From positions 496,001-560,000 of the forward strand of contig NZ_CP009043.1 of assembly GCF_000736415.1 (NCBI RefSeq): DNA of 64,000 bases. Reading direction: 5' to 3'. Under the pieces are notes generated by a model. It made no database searches. It saw only the letters and a program-made list of their open reading frames with translations, and had not been told where the DNA came from. Positions within the stretch are counted from its first letter, which is position 1; each line of letters opens with the position of its first letter. Shown here one piece after another: positions 8,616 through 19,064 of the stretch. The stretch comes from Campylobacter iguaniorum. Its GTDB lineage: Bacteria > Campylobacterota > Campylobacteria > Campylobacterales > Campylobacteraceae. The translations under genes were made by a program, and so were the position numbers.

Positions 8616-9100
8616 CAGGTATAGTTTTTGGTACTAGTATGGGAAATACTGAAGAAGCAGCAAATTTGATAGCTGCAAATTTAGGCATTGATGAAGTCTT
8701 AAATATCGCAGATGTCACTGCGGCTGAACTGAATAAATATGATAATCTTATCATAGGAACTTCTACTTGGGGAAGTGGCGATTTGCAAGATGATTGGGAC
8801 GCTTTTGATTGGGACGGGTTAAATGTCCAGGGAAAAACTGTAGCGTTGTTTGGTATGGGAGATAGCTCAAGCTATAGTGACACATACTGTGATGCTATGG
8901 GTATTATATACGAAAAACTATCGCAAAAGGGTGCAAATATCGTCGGTGCGATTTCAAGCGACGGCTATGAGTTTGATGAAAGTAAAGCGGTTAAAGACGG
9001 CAAATTTGTTGGTCTTGCGCTTGACGCTGATAATGATAGCGATAAAACTGAAGATCGGATAAAAACTTGGGTAGAGATGATAAGACCAAACTTCGCATAA
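8612..9100 (+). CDS. fldA: Flavodoxin
   Basis: A 162-residue long-chain flavodoxin that carries electrons on FMN. In Campylobacterota it is the usual acceptor for pyruvate and 2-oxoglutarate:acceptor oxidoreductases. The FMN phosphate loop 'GTSMGNTE' is at 7-14, with aromatic FMN loops 'STWGSGDLQDDW' and 'GMGDSSSYSDTYCDA'. Composition is very acidic, as in the family. It is coupled to the upstream gene by an ATGA overlap. Fur-like boxes ahead of the operon suggest iron-dependent expression. Confidence 0.96.
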   Translation: MTGIVFGTSMGNTEEAANLIAANLGIDEVLNIADVTAAELNKYDNLIIGTSTWGSGDLQDDWDAFDWDGLNVQGKTVALFGMGDSSSYSDTYCDAMGIIYEKLSQKGANIVGAISSDGYEFDESKAVKDGKFVGLALDADNDSDKTEDRIKTWVEMIRPNFA

Positions 9101-9103
9101 TTC

Positions 9104-9133
9104 TAAGCCGCCATTTAGCGGCTTAAACTTTTT
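9104..9133 (+). terminator. Terminator after fldA
   Basis: TAAGCCGC (9104-9111) and GCGGCTTA (9118-9125) form a perfect 8-bp stem with a 6-nt loop, followed by AACTTTTTA. Confidence 0.8.
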
Positions 9134-9189
9134 ATTTCAAATTTCTTGCTAAAATCACATTAATCATATCAATATTATAAAGGAAAATT

Positions 9190-9711
9190 ATGCCACTACT
9201 TGATAGCTTTAAAGTCGATCATACGATTATGAATGCACCAGGAGTTAGGTTAGCAAAAACAATGACTACGCCAAAAGGCGACACTATAAGTGTTTTTGAT
9301 TTGCGTTTTTGTAAGCCAAATATAGATATCTTGCCCGAGCGAGGAATCCACACACTAGAGCATCTTTTTGCTGGATTTATGAGAGATCATTTAAACTCAA
9401 AAGATGTAGAAATCATCGATATATCACCTATGGGCTGCAGGACTGGATTTTATATGAGCGTGATAGGAGAGCCTAGTTGGCAAGATGTTTCTAAAGCCTG
9501 GGAAGCGTCAATGAGGGATATCTTAAATGTCAAATCTCAAGATCAAATTCCAGAGCTAAATAAATTCCAATGCGGAAGTTATAAGCTGCACTCTCTTGAT
9601 GAAGCTCACGAGATAGCAAAAAATATATTATCGCACAAAGTTGGCTATATAGATAATGAAGCGATAAAACTAGATATGAGTAAGATTTGTGATTTTTGTG
9701 CTAATAATTAG
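9190..9711 (+). CDS. luxS: S-ribosylhomocysteine lyase (autoinducer-2 synthesis)
   Basis: LuxS splits S-ribosylhomocysteine into homocysteine and DPD, the precursor of AI-2, and recycles the activated methyl cycle. The 173-residue protein has His54-x2-Glu57-His58 in 'HTLEHLF', Cys83 as the probable catalytic cysteine and Cys128 as the third metal ligand, in 'FQCGSYK'. It is a single-gene unit: an extended -10 (TGC-TAAAAT, about 9147-9155) lies upstream and a hairpin follows. A PerM-type (AI-2E family) membrane protein lies elsewhere in this window, but nothing in the sequence links the two. Confidence 0.97.
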   Translation: MPLLDSFKVDHTIMNAPGVRLAKTMTTPKGDTISVFDLRFCKPNIDILPERGIHTLEHLFAGFMRDHLNSKDVEIIDISPMGCRTGFYMSVIGEPSWQDVSKAWEASMRDILNVKSQDQIPELNKFQCGSYKLHSLDEAHEIAKNILSHKVGYIDNEAIKLDMSKICDFCANN

Positions 9712-9730
9712 CAGATAGATACGAAATGAA

Positions 9731-9753
9731 AAGGTCGGAAAAGCTCCGACCTT
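9731..9753. terminator. Bidirectional terminator between luxS and frdB
   Basis: AAGGTCGGA (9731-9739) and TCCGACCTT (9745-9753) are a perfect 9-bp inverted repeat with a 5-nt loop, between two convergent genes. On the minus strand it is followed by TTCATTTC; on the plus strand by an A/T-rich stretch. Confidence 0.7.
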
Positions 9754-9760
9754 AAATTAA

Positions 9761-10480
9761 TTATTTTACAGTTGCAAGTTTGCGACGCATATAAGCGATT
9801 TTACTTTGTAGTGGTAAGTGTTTAGGACAGTTGTCTTCACAACCTAGTAAACTCATACAACCAAATATGCCATTATCATCACCAACAAGCTCATAGAAGT
9901 CTTCATCGCTTCTTTCATCTAGTGGATCAACTTTGAATCTAGCAACTCTGTTTAGACCAACTGCACCGATAAAGTCAGGTCTCATAAGCGCAGTTCCGCA
10001 GCTTGCTACACAGATACCACACTCAATACAACGATCAAGCTCGAAAGTCTCTTGAGCTGCTTCTGGATCAACTTTTTCTTCAAGTTTGCTGATGTCAGTA
10101 TCTTTGCTAGTATGTATCCAGCTCTCTACTCTTTTGCTCATGTCATTCATCCAGTTACCAGTATCAACACTAAGGTCTTTTAGTAACTTAAATGCAGGCA
10201 ATGGCATAAGCTCGATAACTCCACTTGGATAGTCTTTTGTAAGGGTTCTACAAGCAAGTTGTGGGCGACCATTTACTACCATACCACAGCTTCCGCAGAT
10301 TCCTGCACGACATACAAAGTCAAAGCTTAGACCTGGGTCAAATTTTTCTCTAATTTGATTTAGCGCGATGAAAAGCGTCATTCCATCTGTCTCTTCTAGC
10401 TCATACTCCGCAAAGTGAGGTTTGCTTACTTTGCTTAGTGGATTGTACTTAAATGCTCTAATTTTAATCTTCCTACTCAT
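9761..10480 (-). CDS. frdB: Fumarate reductase iron-sulfur subunit
   Basis: Electron-transfer subunit of quinol:fumarate reductase, at the cytoplasmic face of the inner membrane. Three cluster motifs are visible: [2Fe-2S] '[10 protein letters not shown]', [4Fe-4S] '[12 protein letters not shown]', and [3Fe-4S] '[16 protein letters not shown]'. I chose ATG 10480 ([10 protein letters not shown]), 239 residues, because AGGA lies about 8 nt upstream and Campylobacter FrdB proteins begin this way; an in-frame ATG at 10501 would add seven residues. It overlaps frdA by 8 nt and is last in frdCAB. Confidence 0.95.
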   Translation of the reverse strand: MSRKIKIRAFKYNPLSKVSKPHFAEYELEETDGMTLFIALNQIREKFDPGLSFDFVCRAGICGSCGMVVNGRPQLACRTLTKDYPSGVIELMPLPAFKLLKDLSVDTGNWMNDMSKRVESWIHTSKDTDISKLEEKVDPEAAQETFELDRCIECGICVASCGTALMRPDFIGAVGLNRVARFKVDPLDERSDEDFYELVGDDNGIFGCMSLLGCEDNCPKHLPLQSKIAYMRRKLATVK

Positions 10481-12461
10481 AGCCGATTCCTGCTCTTTCA
10501 TTTAATGCTTTGTATTTTGCTTGAAGTTCATAATGCATAAGCGCATCTTGAATTTCGTGTCTGTTTTTACCTTCAGCTTCTAGTTTTGCTCTTAGAGCGT
10601 CAACTTCTTCTTGGCGTTTTGCTGATAGTGGATTTTCTATGATATTACCTTTTGCGCCATATCCTCTAAATGCCGGTGGCATTTCCATTCTCATGATATC
10701 AAGATCTTCATACTCAACTGTTGGCATAGTATCGCCATCTTTCCAGCTTGTAAGAGTTCTTTTGCACCAGTTAAGGTCATCACGTTTTGGATAATCTTCT
10801 CTATAGTGAGCACCACGGCTCTCAGTTCTAAGAAGTGCACCATAAGCAACACAAAGTGCAAGTTTAAGCATCATAGGTACACGATAAGCCTCTTCAAGCT
10901 CTGGGTTACCAAATAGCTCTTTGTTGCTTAGTTTTACGTTTGTACTCTCTTTATAAAGCTCTTCAAGCTCTTTAACAGCTTTTGCTAGACCATCGCCAGT
11001 TCTGAAGATAGCAACGTGTTCCCACATTATATCTTTCATCTTGTTTTTGATCTCAAATACATTGTATTTTCCATCTTTATTTAGAAGCTCTTGTAAATAA
11101 TCTTGAGTTTTATTTATAAATTTCTCTAAAGTTTGAGTTTGGATATCTACTTCATTATTTGTACAATAATCAGCAAAATAATCTCCAACGATCATACCAC
11201 TAACTACAGTTTCAGCAACGCTGTTTCCGCCAAGTCTGTTAAATCCGTGCATATCCCAGCAAGCTGCTTCACCACAACTAAATAGACCTTTTAGTGTTTG
11301 GCTCTCACCAGTTGGTTTTACACGAATTCCACCCATTGAATAGTGTTGCATAGGTAAAATTGGCGCCCAACCTTTTGGACCCTCATCAGCTGGATCTATA
11401 CCGTTGAAAATTTGGCAGATCTCTTGAACGTCACGTAGGTTTTTTTCTATGTGTTCGCGTCCTAGTATGCTAATATCAAGCCAAACGTGTTCGCCATAAG
11501 GGCTTTTTACGCCTTTACCATTTCTTATGTGCTCCATGATACGACGACTTACAACGTCACGGCTAGCTAGCTCTTTTTTCTCTGGTTCATAATCAGGCAT
11601 AAAGCGGTATCCATCAACATCACGAAGTAATCCGCCATCACCTCTACATCCTTCAGTTAGAAGAATACCAGATGGAACGATCGGAGTTGGGTGGAATTGA
11701 ACTGCTTCCATATTTCCAAGTTTTGCAATACCAGTCTCAAGAGCTATAGCAGCACCAACACCTTCACAGATAACTGCGTTTGTAGTGTGTTTGTAAATTC
11801 TACCATAACCACCAGTTGCTATAAGTGTTCCTTTTGCAACATAAGCAGTAAGCTCGCCAGTGACAAGATCACGAACTATAGCACCATAACATCTATTGTT
11901 TTCATGGATAAGAGCGATAGCTTCTTTTCTGTCATGAACTTCAACATTGTGTTTTAATGCTTCATTTGCAACACCAAAAAGCATTGTGTGACCAGTAGCA
12001 TCAGCTGTGAAGCAAGTTCTCCATTTTTTTGTACCACCAAAGTCACGGCTATGGATTAGTCCATCGACTTCTTCTTTTTCTTCAATTGTTGTTTTTTGTG
12101 CGTTTATGATAGCGCTTCTTTTGCCTTTTGTTATACGAGTCCAAGGAACGCCCCATGCTGCTAGTTCGCGTATAGCTTTAGGTGCAGTTTGAGCGAACAT
12201 TCTAGCTACGTCTTGATCGCAGCCCCAGTCGCTACCTTTTACAGTATCTGCAAAGTGAACGTCTTCATTGTCACCTTCGCTCATTTTTGAGTTACCAAGA
12301 CTTGCTTGCATACCACCTTGTGCGGCAGCAGAGTGACTTCTTTTAACTGGACAAAGGCTTAAAACTACAGTGCTAAGACCTTTTTCGCCAGCTGCAACAG
12401 CAGCTCTAAGACCAGCAAGGCCTCCGCCTATTACTAATGCGTCATAATATTTTACATTCAT
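10473..12461 (-). CDS. frdA: Fumarate reductase flavoprotein subunit
   Basis: 662-residue catalytic subunit with covalent FAD. The dinucleotide-binding motif '[17 protein letters not shown]' is near the N-terminus, the flavinylation region '[15 protein letters not shown]' follows, and '[15 protein letters not shown]' is near residue 410. In Campylobacter this complex reduces fumarate with menaquinol and, as reported for C. jejuni, also supplies succinate dehydrogenase activity. The end of frdC overlaps the frdA start by 4 nt, giving coupled translation. Confidence 0.97.
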   Translation of the reverse strand: MNVKYYDALVIGGGLAGLRAAVAAGEKGLSTVVLSLCPVKRSHSAAAQGGMQASLGNSKMSEGDNEDVHFADTVKGSDWGCDQDVARMFAQTAPKAIRELAAWGVPWTRITKGKRSAIINAQKTTIEEKEEVDGLIHSRDFGGTKKWRTCFTADATGHTMLFGVANEALKHNVEVHDRKEAIALIHENNRCYGAIVRDLVTGELTAYVAKGTLIATGGYGRIYKHTTNAVICEGVGAAIALETGIAKLGNMEAVQFHPTPIVPSGILLTEGCRGDGGLLRDVDGYRFMPDYEPEKKELASRDVVSRRIMEHIRNGKGVKSPYGEHVWLDISILGREHIEKNLRDVQEICQIFNGIDPADEGPKGWAPILPMQHYSMGGIRVKPTGESQTLKGLFSCGEAACWDMHGFNRLGGNSVAETVVSGMIVGDYFADYCTNNEVDIQTQTLEKFINKTQDYLQELLNKDGKYNVFEIKNKMKDIMWEHVAIFRTGDGLAKAVKELEELYKESTNVKLSNKELFGNPELEEAYRVPMMLKLALCVAYGALLRTESRGAHYREDYPKRDDLNWCKRTLTSWKDGDTMPTVEYEDLDIMRMEMPPAFRGYGAKGNIIENPLSAKRQEEVDALRAKLEAEGKNRHEIQDALMHYELQAKYKALNERAGIGYE

Positions 12462-13234
12462 GCTTTTACTCCATTGCTGTGAATTTGGATAACTTCAGAA
12501 GTTTTCCAAGTATCAGTTGTATAGTTATGGTATCCTATTTTTAAGAAAGCAGCCATGCTTAATAGGCCAAGAACTATAAAGAATGCACTTAAAACCCATT
12601 TAAGTTTTTTAAGTTTTTTACGAGATTCTTTTGCATTGTTTCCTTCAAACCAGCCCCATTTAACGCATAGTCTGTATAAGCCTATACCTCCGTGAAGTTC
12701 AACAGCAAAAAGTAGCACTAGATAAAACAACCACATAAAATGACTAAACATTCTTTGTGCACTAAGGTCAGCTGTGATTTTGTCTGATTGAGTGATGATA
12801 ATGATCAAGTGAGCAGATGCTAAAAAGAACATTATAAAACCAGTACAGGCTTGAACCCACCAAAGAGTTGTATCTTCGTGTTTCATACGCTCTGTATGAG
12901 CACGATAAACTTGCCATTGTCTAAAGTTGATAGGCATTTTTCTCATACCAAGTGCAGCATGTATAAAAAATACAACAAGTACAGCAGCAGCAATAGCGCT
13001 TGTAATGTAGCTCATAAATGGAGAATCAGAAATAAATCTGAGCTCTAAAACGTGAACAACCCAGTTAAATACGCCTTCGCCTAATAATATGGTTGACACA
13101 AAAAGCATGTGCGCCCACATAAAAAGCCCAAGGAATAATCCCGTTCCACTTTGGATAAGGTCGAGTTTGGCAGGTATACGGCTTTTTTTGCCATTAACGT
13201 CTTTGCCAAGGAAACCTTCGATTTGCTTACTCAT
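12458..13234 (-). CDS. frdC: Fumarate reductase cytochrome b subunit
   Basis: Membrane anchor of the diheme type found in Wolinella and Campylobacter, 258 residues from ATG 13234 ([12 protein letters not shown]). That start follows a strong AAGGGGAG; the in-frame ATG at 13267 lacks one. Five hydrophobic segments are visible, with histidines such as 'WAHML', 'FIHAAL', 'SAHLI' and '[11 protein letters not shown]' available as heme ligands. It passes menaquinol electrons to FrdB. It is first gene of the operon. Confidence 0.95.
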   Translation of the reverse strand: MSKQIEGFLGKDVNGKKSRIPAKLDLIQSGTGLFLGLFMWAHMLFVSTILLGEGVFNWVVHVLELRFISDSPFMSYITSAIAAAVLVVFFIHAALGMRKMPINFRQWQVYRAHTERMKHEDTTLWWVQACTGFIMFFLASAHLIIIITQSDKITADLSAQRMFSHFMWLFYLVLLFAVELHGGIGLYRLCVKWGWFEGNNAKESRKKLKKLKWVLSAFFIVLGLLSMAAFLKIGYHNYTTDTWKTSEVIQIHSNGVKA

Positions 13235-13268
13235 AAGCTCCCCTTTTCTTAAAAAAATATCGAACAAA

Positions 13269-13274
13269 ATTATA
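13269..13274 (-). promoter_or_regulatory. Predicted -10 of the frdCAB operon
   Basis: On the minus strand TATAAT lies 35 nt upstream of the frdC start, in an A/T-rich leader without a clear -35, typical of Campylobacter promoters. AAGTTTGAT occurs twice further upstream (near 13290 and 13391) and might be protein-binding; I cannot assign it. Confidence 0.5.
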
Positions 13275-13465
13275 TAGCAATAAAACTTGAAGTTTGATTA
13301 AAACTGTATTTAATTTTAATAATAAAGATTACGTATATATCGCTATTTTATATTAAATTTAGATAGTGCTTTCTTACTCATAACCATTTAAAGTTTGATA
13401 AAGAATTATAAGTAAGAACTATGAAAGTAATTTATTAAAATAAATTTTTGGATCAAATTTTGGAT

Positions 13466-14290
13466 CTAAAATTTAAACGTTTTTTTTCTTAAATTTATAT
13501 ATAAGACAAGACCGAAAATAAACATCGCCAAAGATAAAATTTGCCCCATACTCATACCAAAAGCTACAAATCCTATTCCAAAATCTGGCTCTCTATAAAA
13601 CTCACAAATAAATCTAGCAATAGTATAAAGCATCGCGTAAAGCGCTATAAGCTCGCCGTCAAATTTCTTAAATTTTCTATAAAAATATAAAATTACAAAG
13701 AGAACAAGACCTTCTAAAATCGCCTCATATAGCTGACTTGGGTGTCTTAGCTGACCAGCTACCATGATTCCCCAAGGCTCAGTTGTGACTCTGCCAAATA
13801 GCTCTTGATTCAAAAAGTTTCCAACCCTACCAAAAAAATATCCAAGCGGAATGCTAAGAGCCACAAGATCTAGCAAACTCCATAAATTTTGCTTATATTT
13901 TTTGCAAAATAGCAAAGTAGCGATGACAAATCCAACCACAGCTCCATGATAGCTCATACCACGAATCCCTACAAACTCGCCATTTGCAAATGGATTAAAA
14001 ATCTGCCAAGGGTTAAGCAAATAGTAACTTGTATTTGGATCATAAATGAGCATATATCCAAGTCTAGCTCCTAGTATCACGCCGATTTCTACCCAAAAAA
14101 AGTAGTTATCAAGCAAGGAATTTGATATGTTAAATTTATCTTTTTTCGCAAAGTATTTTGCCAAAACAAGCGCGACCACAAGAGCCAAAACATACATCAA
14201 ACCATACCAATGCACCTTTAATCCAAATAGCTCAAACGCCACTGGATCCATTGTTTGGTAGATTGTGTTCCAGCTATTTAGATTATTCAA
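13466..14290 (-). CDS. lgt: Prolipoprotein diacylglyceryl transferase
   Basis: Lgt transfers diacylglycerol from phosphatidylglycerol to the lipobox cysteine of prolipoproteins, in the inner membrane. The 274-residue polytopic protein shows '[13 protein letters not shown]', the signature '[14 protein letters not shown]' and '[12 protein letters not shown]'. Its start overlaps the TorD-like gene by 8 nt, so it is probably co-transcribed with the copper/dinB unit upstream. Likely substrates in this window include the lipobox proteins near 6.9, 40.6, 57.7 and 61.4 kb. Confidence 0.96.
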   Translation of the reverse strand: MNNLNSWNTIYQTMDPVAFELFGLKVHWYGLMYVLALVVALVLAKYFAKKDKFNISNSLLDNYFFWVEIGVILGARLGYMLIYDPNTSYYLLNPWQIFNPFANGEFVGIRGMSYHGAVVGFVIATLLFCKKYKQNLWSLLDLVALSIPLGYFFGRVGNFLNQELFGRVTTEPWGIMVAGQLRHPSQLYEAILEGLVLFVILYFYRKFKKFDGELIALYAMLYTIARFICEFYREPDFGIGFVAFGMSMGQILSLAMFIFGLVLYINLRKKTFKF

Positions 14291-14834
14291 TCTCTATCCT
14301 TAGTCCAAGTGAGGATTTGATAACTTTAGCATAATCTATCATAAACTCGCCCATAGCTTTATAGTATGATGTTTTTGCATTGTATCTTATAAATTTAGCA
14401 AACAAAACCATGCTAGGGATTAAGTATTCGCTTAAATAAAGCCCCAAAAGTGCGTGAGATTTGTCGTTTGTATCGTTTTTGAAAATGACGCTAAGAAGTG
14501 CTAGCATATTTGAAATATGACAGGCTTTTAGCTCGCCAAAAGGCTTTTTGAAATTTATGCTTTTATAAAAATCTTCGACTTTAGCCTCATTTATTTTTTT
14601 GAAAAATTTAAGGTCGCAAGCTCCTTTAAAAGCGTTTAAATCATCTGCTAAAGCCTCGGCATTTATATCTTGCAAGGCTTTTTCTAGCAGTAAAGAGCCT
14701 TTTTTATTTTCCTCATTTTCAGTCTTTATAAGCCAGTTTGCACTCAGCTTTGAGAGTTTTTCTTGATCTAAAGAAGCTCTGAAGTTGTTAGAAAAAACTA
14801 ATGCTATGATAGAATAAGCTTCACTTACTTTCAT
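14283..14834 (-). CDS. TorD-like cytoplasmic chaperone (tentative)
   Basis: A 183-residue, all-helical, soluble protein with no signal peptide. The pattern resembles TorD/DmsD redox-enzyme chaperones: an N-terminal '[12 protein letters not shown]' helix, a central '[10 protein letters not shown]' segment, and late '[16 protein letters not shown]...[14 protein letters not shown]' helices. Such proteins bind twin-arginine signal peptides of molybdoenzymes. The window holds one such enzyme (23869-26250), though not adjacent. Identity rests on pattern only. It lies 40 nt after dinB and overlaps lgt. Confidence 0.5.
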   Translation of the reverse strand: MKVSEAYSIIALVFSNNFRASLDQEKLSKLSANWLIKTENEENKKGSLLLEKALQDINAEALADDLNAFKGACDLKFFKKINEAKVEDFYKSINFKKPFGELKACHISNMLALLSVIFKNDTNDKSHALLGLYLSEYLIPSMVLFAKFIRYNAKTSYYKAMGEFMIDYAKVIKSSLGLRIEIE

Positions 14835-14874
14835 TTTTTACCTTTTTATTTTTTGAAATTATACTAAATATAGC

Positions 14875-16017
14875 TTAAATCTCGCCACCGCTTTTGATGG
14901 CATCTACGCCGTATTTTAAGCGGATTTTTGTCAGTGCGTTGTCGATGGTTTTGTTTTTGTTTGGTAGATTATCAAAAAGAGATTTGCTCTCTTTGGTGTC
15001 TAGTCCACCAACTGCGACGCTAAGATAGGTTATAGCAAAATCACTAAATTTATCATGGGTAAAAAACAGCTCTTTTATGGTTTTTTCAAGCAGTTTTTGT
15101 GTGAAAATCTCGTGCAAAGTCACGCTTGCGCTTATGCTTTGCCTATCTTTGTAGCGGATTTTTAGCTCAAATTTACTTGGATTTAGTCCTAAAGTATATA
15201 CATCAAAACTCACATATCTACAAAGCACTAAAAGGCGTTTTTCTATGATAGATCTATCATAAATCGGAGCAAATGTCCTAGCCATGGCAAGCGATTTTCT
15301 TTGCCTTTGCTTCTCGATTTTATCACTATCTAAAGCACAAATCCGCTCATACAAAGTAATGCCATTTTTGCCAAGTTTATCAAAGACACTTTTAGCATTC
15401 AAAACATCTTTTATATGCGTGATTCCGCGACTATTTAGAAATTTGCTAGCACTTTTTCCCACGCCTGGAAACTTGCTAATCTCAAACTCACTGATTTCAT
15501 CAGGTGAGCTAATAAGCCTTATGCCGTTTGGTTTGGCTAAATTTGTAGCAAATTTGGCGATAAATTTGGTCTTGCTAAGTCCTATACTACAAGGAAGTCC
15601 AAGCTCATTTTGTATTTTTTCTTTTAAAAATTTAGCAAATTCCAAAGGATTTGAATCAAATTTAGTCCCCGCTAAATCCACAAAATATTCATCTATACTG
15701 TATTTTTCTATCTCGTTTGTGAAGTTTAAAAGTAGGGTAAAAAGCTTGTTTGACAGCTCGCTATATAGTTCAAAATCAGTTGGAAGTATGATGATTTCGG
15801 GACAGATTTTTTTAGCTAAGTTTGAATGAGTAGTGCAGACTATTCCTTGCGCTCTAGCTTCGTAGCTTGCACTTACTATCACACCACTTTCTATAAAATC
15901 CCCAAATATATCAGTTTTATTTCCGCCAGCTACTGCTACAACTTTGCCATTTAAGCTTGGGTCTTTAACTCTAGCTGCTGAGACAAAAAAGCAGTCCAAA
16001 TCAATATGCAAAAACAT
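14875..16017 (-). CDS. dinB: DNA polymerase IV (Y-family)
   Basis: Low-fidelity translesion polymerase, 380 residues. The catalytic acidic residues are in 'FLHIDLDCFF' (Asp6, Asp8) and 'YSIDEYFVDL' (Asp109, Glu110); a helix-hairpin-helix segment follows near 'FPGVGKSASKFLNSRGI'. The ATG follows the copA stop directly (TAAATG), so it should be translationally coupled to a copper exporter, an unusual partner. No LexA-type site was noticed; Campylobacter is generally regarded as lacking a classical SOS system. Confidence 0.93.
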   Translation of the reverse strand: MFLHIDLDCFFVSAARVKDPSLNGKVVAVAGGNKTDIFGDFIESGVIVSASYEARAQGIVCTTHSNLAKKICPEIIILPTDFELYSELSNKLFTLLLNFTNEIEKYSIDEYFVDLAGTKFDSNPLEFAKFLKEKIQNELGLPCSIGLSKTKFIAKFATNLAKPNGIRLISSPDEISEFEISKFPGVGKSASKFLNSRGITHIKDVLNAKSVFDKLGKNGITLYERICALDSDKIEKQRQRKSLAMARTFAPIYDRSIIEKRLLVLCRYVSFDVYTLGLNPSKFELKIRYKDRQSISASVTLHEIFTQKLLEKTIKELFFTHDKFSDFAITYLSVAVGGLDTKESKSLFDNLPNKNKTIDNALTKIRLKYGVDAIKSGGEI

Positions 16018-18171
16018 TTAAAACTTCAAAAGCCTAAGTTTGAGTGAGTTTAAAACCACGCTAAGCGAGCTAATACTCATAGCAAATGCTGCGTACATTG
16101 GAGTGAGAACCAAGCCAAAAACCGGATACAAAACTCCAGCTGCGACAGGAATGCAGATGATGTTGTAAATAAAAGCCCAAGCCAAATTTTCCTTAATAGT
16201 CTGCATAGTTTTTGAGGCTAAATTTATAGCGTTTGCTACTGAGCTTAAATCGTTTTTGATAAGAACAATATCGCCTATATCTTTAGCTATATCGCTGCCT
16301 GAACTCATAGCGATGCTTATATCTGCTGCTTTTAGAGCTAAGGCGTCGTTTATGCCATCTCCTACGAAAATGACCTTCTTGTGTTCGCTTTTTAGCTCAT
16401 TTATGGCTTTATATTTATCGCTTGGTAAGACTCCAGCTATGACTTTTTCTATGCCTAAACTTTGAGCCACCAAATTTGCTGTTTTTTGGTTGTCTCCTGT
16501 GAGCATAACTGGAGTGATTCCTAGCTCTTTTAAGGCTTCTATTGTTTGTTTTGCGTCTTCTTTTATAGTGTCGCTTATGGCGATATATCCGCTAAATTTA
16601 GAGTTCAAAGCTACATAAATCATACCAAATCCACGCTCTAAAGCCTCGTTTATCTCGTCACTCATCTGGATTTTTATGCCTTTTAATTTTAGAAGAGCTT
16701 CATTTCCTACTAAAATTTGAGATGAGTTCGCGCTAATCCCCATTCCAGGTATGTTTTCAAACTCAAATTTAATATCTTTATCTATCAAATTTGGAGCGTA
16801 ATCCACAATGGCTTTTGAGATTGGATGTTCGCTCAGTTTTTCTAAATTTACTATTAGTTTGAGATCTTGGGTGTTTAAATTTGTTTTTGCGACTGAGATT
16901 TCGCCCTTTGTCAGAGTGCCTGTTTTGTCAAAGACAGCGCAATTTGCAAGGTGGATTATCTCCATTATTTCTGGATTTTTGATGAGAATTGCGTTTTTGG
17001 CGCTCCAGCTAATACCTGATATTATGGCAATTGGCGTCGCTAATCCAAGAGCGCAAGGGCAAGAGATGATAAGAACGCTTATAGCACTTAGCAGACCTCT
17101 AGTCAAATCCCCAAAAAATCCCCAAACCAAAAAGGTTATAATGGCTATCAAAATGACAGAGGGAACAAAGATATTTGCAACCTTGTCAGCCAGCCTAGAA
17201 ATAGGCATTTTTTGGCTGCTTGCGTTTGCTAAAAGCTCTAAGATTTGCGCTAGAAGCGTGTCGTTTGGCTCTTTTGTGACCTTGATATTTATGTAGCCAT
17301 TTGTGTTAAGAGTGCCAGCGTGGACGAGATCGCCGGCGCTTTTAAACACTGGCAAACTCTCACCACTAAGAGCCGAAGTGTCTATCTCAGCCCCACCACT
17401 TACGATAACCCCGTCGCAAGGCACGTTGTAGCCATTTTTGACAACGACAATATCATTTATTTTTAGCTCACTTGCTAGGACTGATAGCGATTGACCGTCA
17501 GGCTTTAGGACTAGAGCGGTTTTGGGGCTTAGATCCATGAGTGATTTTATGTAATTTCCAGCTTTTAGCTTTGATCTTTCTTCTAAAAATTTACCCAAAA
17601 GCACGAATGTGATAATCATCGCTGAGCCACTAAAATATAGATATTTCATATTTTCAGGGATTAAATTTGGTGCTAAAAAAGTAGCTAGTGAGTATCCATA
17701 AGCCATAAATGTGCCCAGACTTATTAGCACGTTCATATCGAAATTTAAGCTTTTTACGGACGAAATGGCGTGAGTGTAAAAGCTAAGCCCACAATAAAAT
17801 ATAACGATACTAGCAAGCCCCAAAAGCCCTAAAGACTTGGCAAAACTAGCCTCGCCACTCATCTCAAAAATCATAATAAGTGAGCTTAAAACGGCTGAAA
17901 TTATAAATTTATTTCTTAAATTTGCTAGATTTTTTTGTTTTGAGATTTGCAATTCATCGTAGTTTTGAGCTACACCAAAGCCTAGTTTTTTTATCTTGTT
18001 TTTGATAAGAGACAAATCGGCATTTTGATCTAGCTCAAAAACAGCACTAGAATCAGCGAAGCTTACTTTTGAACTCACAACTCCATTTAGTTTTTTGACT
18101 GATTTTTCTATGGAATTTGCACAATTCACACAGGTCATTCCGGTGATGTTAAATTTGACTTTGTTAATCAA
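16018..18171 (-). CDS. copA: Copper-transporting P1B-type ATPase
   Basis: Exports Cu(I) from cytoplasm to periplasm. The 717-residue protein has one N-terminal heavy-metal domain with C-x2-C (Cys14, Cys17), the transmembrane CPC metal site (Cys371-Pro-Cys373), the phosphorylated Asp415 in DKTGTLTKG, the 'SEHPIS' motif and 'GDGINDALAL'. A copZ-like gene lies 8 nt upstream and dinB abuts downstream. Copper handling matters to this organism because nitrous oxide reductase in the same window is a copper enzyme. Confidence 0.96.
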   Translation of the reverse strand: MINKVKFNITGMTCVNCANSIEKSVKKLNGVVSSKVSFADSSAVFELDQNADLSLIKNKIKKLGFGVAQNYDELQISKQKNLANLRNKFIISAVLSSLIMIFEMSGEASFAKSLGLLGLASIVIFYCGLSFYTHAISSVKSLNFDMNVLISLGTFMAYGYSLATFLAPNLIPENMKYLYFSGSAMIITFVLLGKFLEERSKLKAGNYIKSLMDLSPKTALVLKPDGQSLSVLASELKINDIVVVKNGYNVPCDGVIVSGGAEIDTSALSGESLPVFKSAGDLVHAGTLNTNGYINIKVTKEPNDTLLAQILELLANASSQKMPISRLADKVANIFVPSVILIAIITFLVWGFFGDLTRGLLSAISVLIISCPCALGLATPIAIISGISWSAKNAILIKNPEIMEIIHLANCAVFDKTGTLTKGEISVAKTNLNTQDLKLIVNLEKLSEHPISKAIVDYAPNLIDKDIKFEFENIPGMGISANSSQILVGNEALLKLKGIKIQMSDEINEALERGFGMIYVALNSKFSGYIAISDTIKEDAKQTIEALKELGITPVMLTGDNQKTANLVAQSLGIEKVIAGVLPSDKYKAINELKSEHKKVIFVGDGINDALALKAADISIAMSSGSDIAKDIGDIVLIKNDLSSVANAINLASKTMQTIKENLAWAFIYNIICIPVAAGVLYPVFGLVLTPMYAAFAMSISSLSVVLNSLKLRLLKF

Positions 18172-18179
18172 AATAACTC

Positions 18180-18386
18180 CTATTTAATCTCTTTTATCAC
18201 GCTAAAACCAAGCTCATCAAGCTCCTTTTTAAACTCTTCTACTTGGCTATCATTTAGCTCCAAACTTACTATTTTTGGCTCAGCGTTAAGATCTACATTG
18301 ATATGGCCAAAATCATCTTCTAGCGAGTTTTTGATGATGTTTGCGCAGTTCATACAATGCACGTTATTTACTTCAAATTTTTTCAT
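18180..18386 (-). CDS. copZ: CopZ-type copper chaperone / heavy-metal-associated domain
   Basis: A 68-residue single HMA domain with C-x2-C in 'HCMNCAN' (Cys11, Cys14), preceded by His rather than the usual Thr. It probably hands Cu(I) to CopA, encoded 8 nt downstream. The start at 18386 (MKKFEVNN) follows AAGGATTTAAA and overlaps the stop of the upstream GNAT gene by 4 nt. A longer in-frame ORF to 18548 is only the antiparallel extension through the GNAT gene. Confidence 0.9.
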   Translation of the reverse strand: MKKFEVNNVHCMNCANIIKNSLEDDFGHINVDLNAEPKIVSLELNDSQVEEFKKELDELGFSVIKEIK

Positions 18387-18937
18387 TTTAAATCCTTTAT
18401 CATATATGTATATTCGTGGTTTGCGATGCATTTTTTGCCGACGGCAGCAAATCCAAGACTTTCGTAATATTTTTTGGTTTTTTCTTTTTTGGTGTCTACT
18501 ATCAAAGAGACTTTGTCTAAGCCTAAATTTAGAGCCTTTTGAAAGCAAGCTTCAATGAGTTTGGTTGCGATGCCACGTTTTTGGTAGTTTGGATCTGTGG
18601 CTAGTGAGTCGATATAAAGCTCTTTTGCACTGCATTCTGGCTGGATTTTAGGCTCTTTGCCAAGCAAGATTAGCCTTCTTATAAATGGCTCATCAAGCTT
18701 ATGACTAATGCTTCCATCATACGAGCAAATAGCCCCAACTACTTTTGAGTCAAGTCTATAAACCAAGATATTTTCATAGCTAAGCCTATTGCCTTTTTGG
18801 GCGAAAAACTCTTGTAAAATTTGGTTGGATTGTTCTAAATTTGAGGTTCCACTTAGGCTAAAGGCAATATCTTCCATAGCTAAATTTAAAAGCTCAATTA
18901 CGCTTTTTGCGTCTTGTTTGGTGGCTATGCTTATCAT
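18383..18937 (-). CDS. GNAT family N-acetyltransferase
   Basis: A 184-residue acyl-CoA-dependent acetyltransferase. The acetyl-CoA loop 'YQKRGIATKLIEACF' (Q/R-x-x-G-x-G/A) follows beta-strand 'ELYIDSLATDP', and the C-terminal 'KYYESLGFAAVGK' is typical. Substrate is unknown. It is the first gene of the copZ-copA-dinB unit, coupled to copZ by ATGA. Whether it takes part in copper tolerance cannot be read from sequence. Confidence 0.85.
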   Translation of the reverse strand: MISIATKQDAKSVIELLNLAMEDIAFSLSGTSNLEQSNQILQEFFAQKGNRLSYENILVYRLDSKVVGAICSYDGSISHKLDEPFIRRLILLGKEPKIQPECSAKELYIDSLATDPNYQKRGIATKLIEACFQKALNLGLDKVSLIVDTKKEKTKKYYESLGFAAVGKKCIANHEYTYMIKDLK

Positions 18938-19064
18938 CTGTTTTCCTTATTTTGTAATTATAATTTTTTTGATTAAATTTATCATTAATATATAAAAAAT
19001 TGTTTTTGATATGGATAAAAGCTTTGTTTGGGTAGAATTTCGCAATTTTTTAAAAGGTTGTGCT

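Noticed and set aside
13235-13465. Small RNA or tRNA gene between frdC and lgt
   Set aside because: I see only A/T-rich sequence with a promoter; no cloverleaf or stable hairpin was found.
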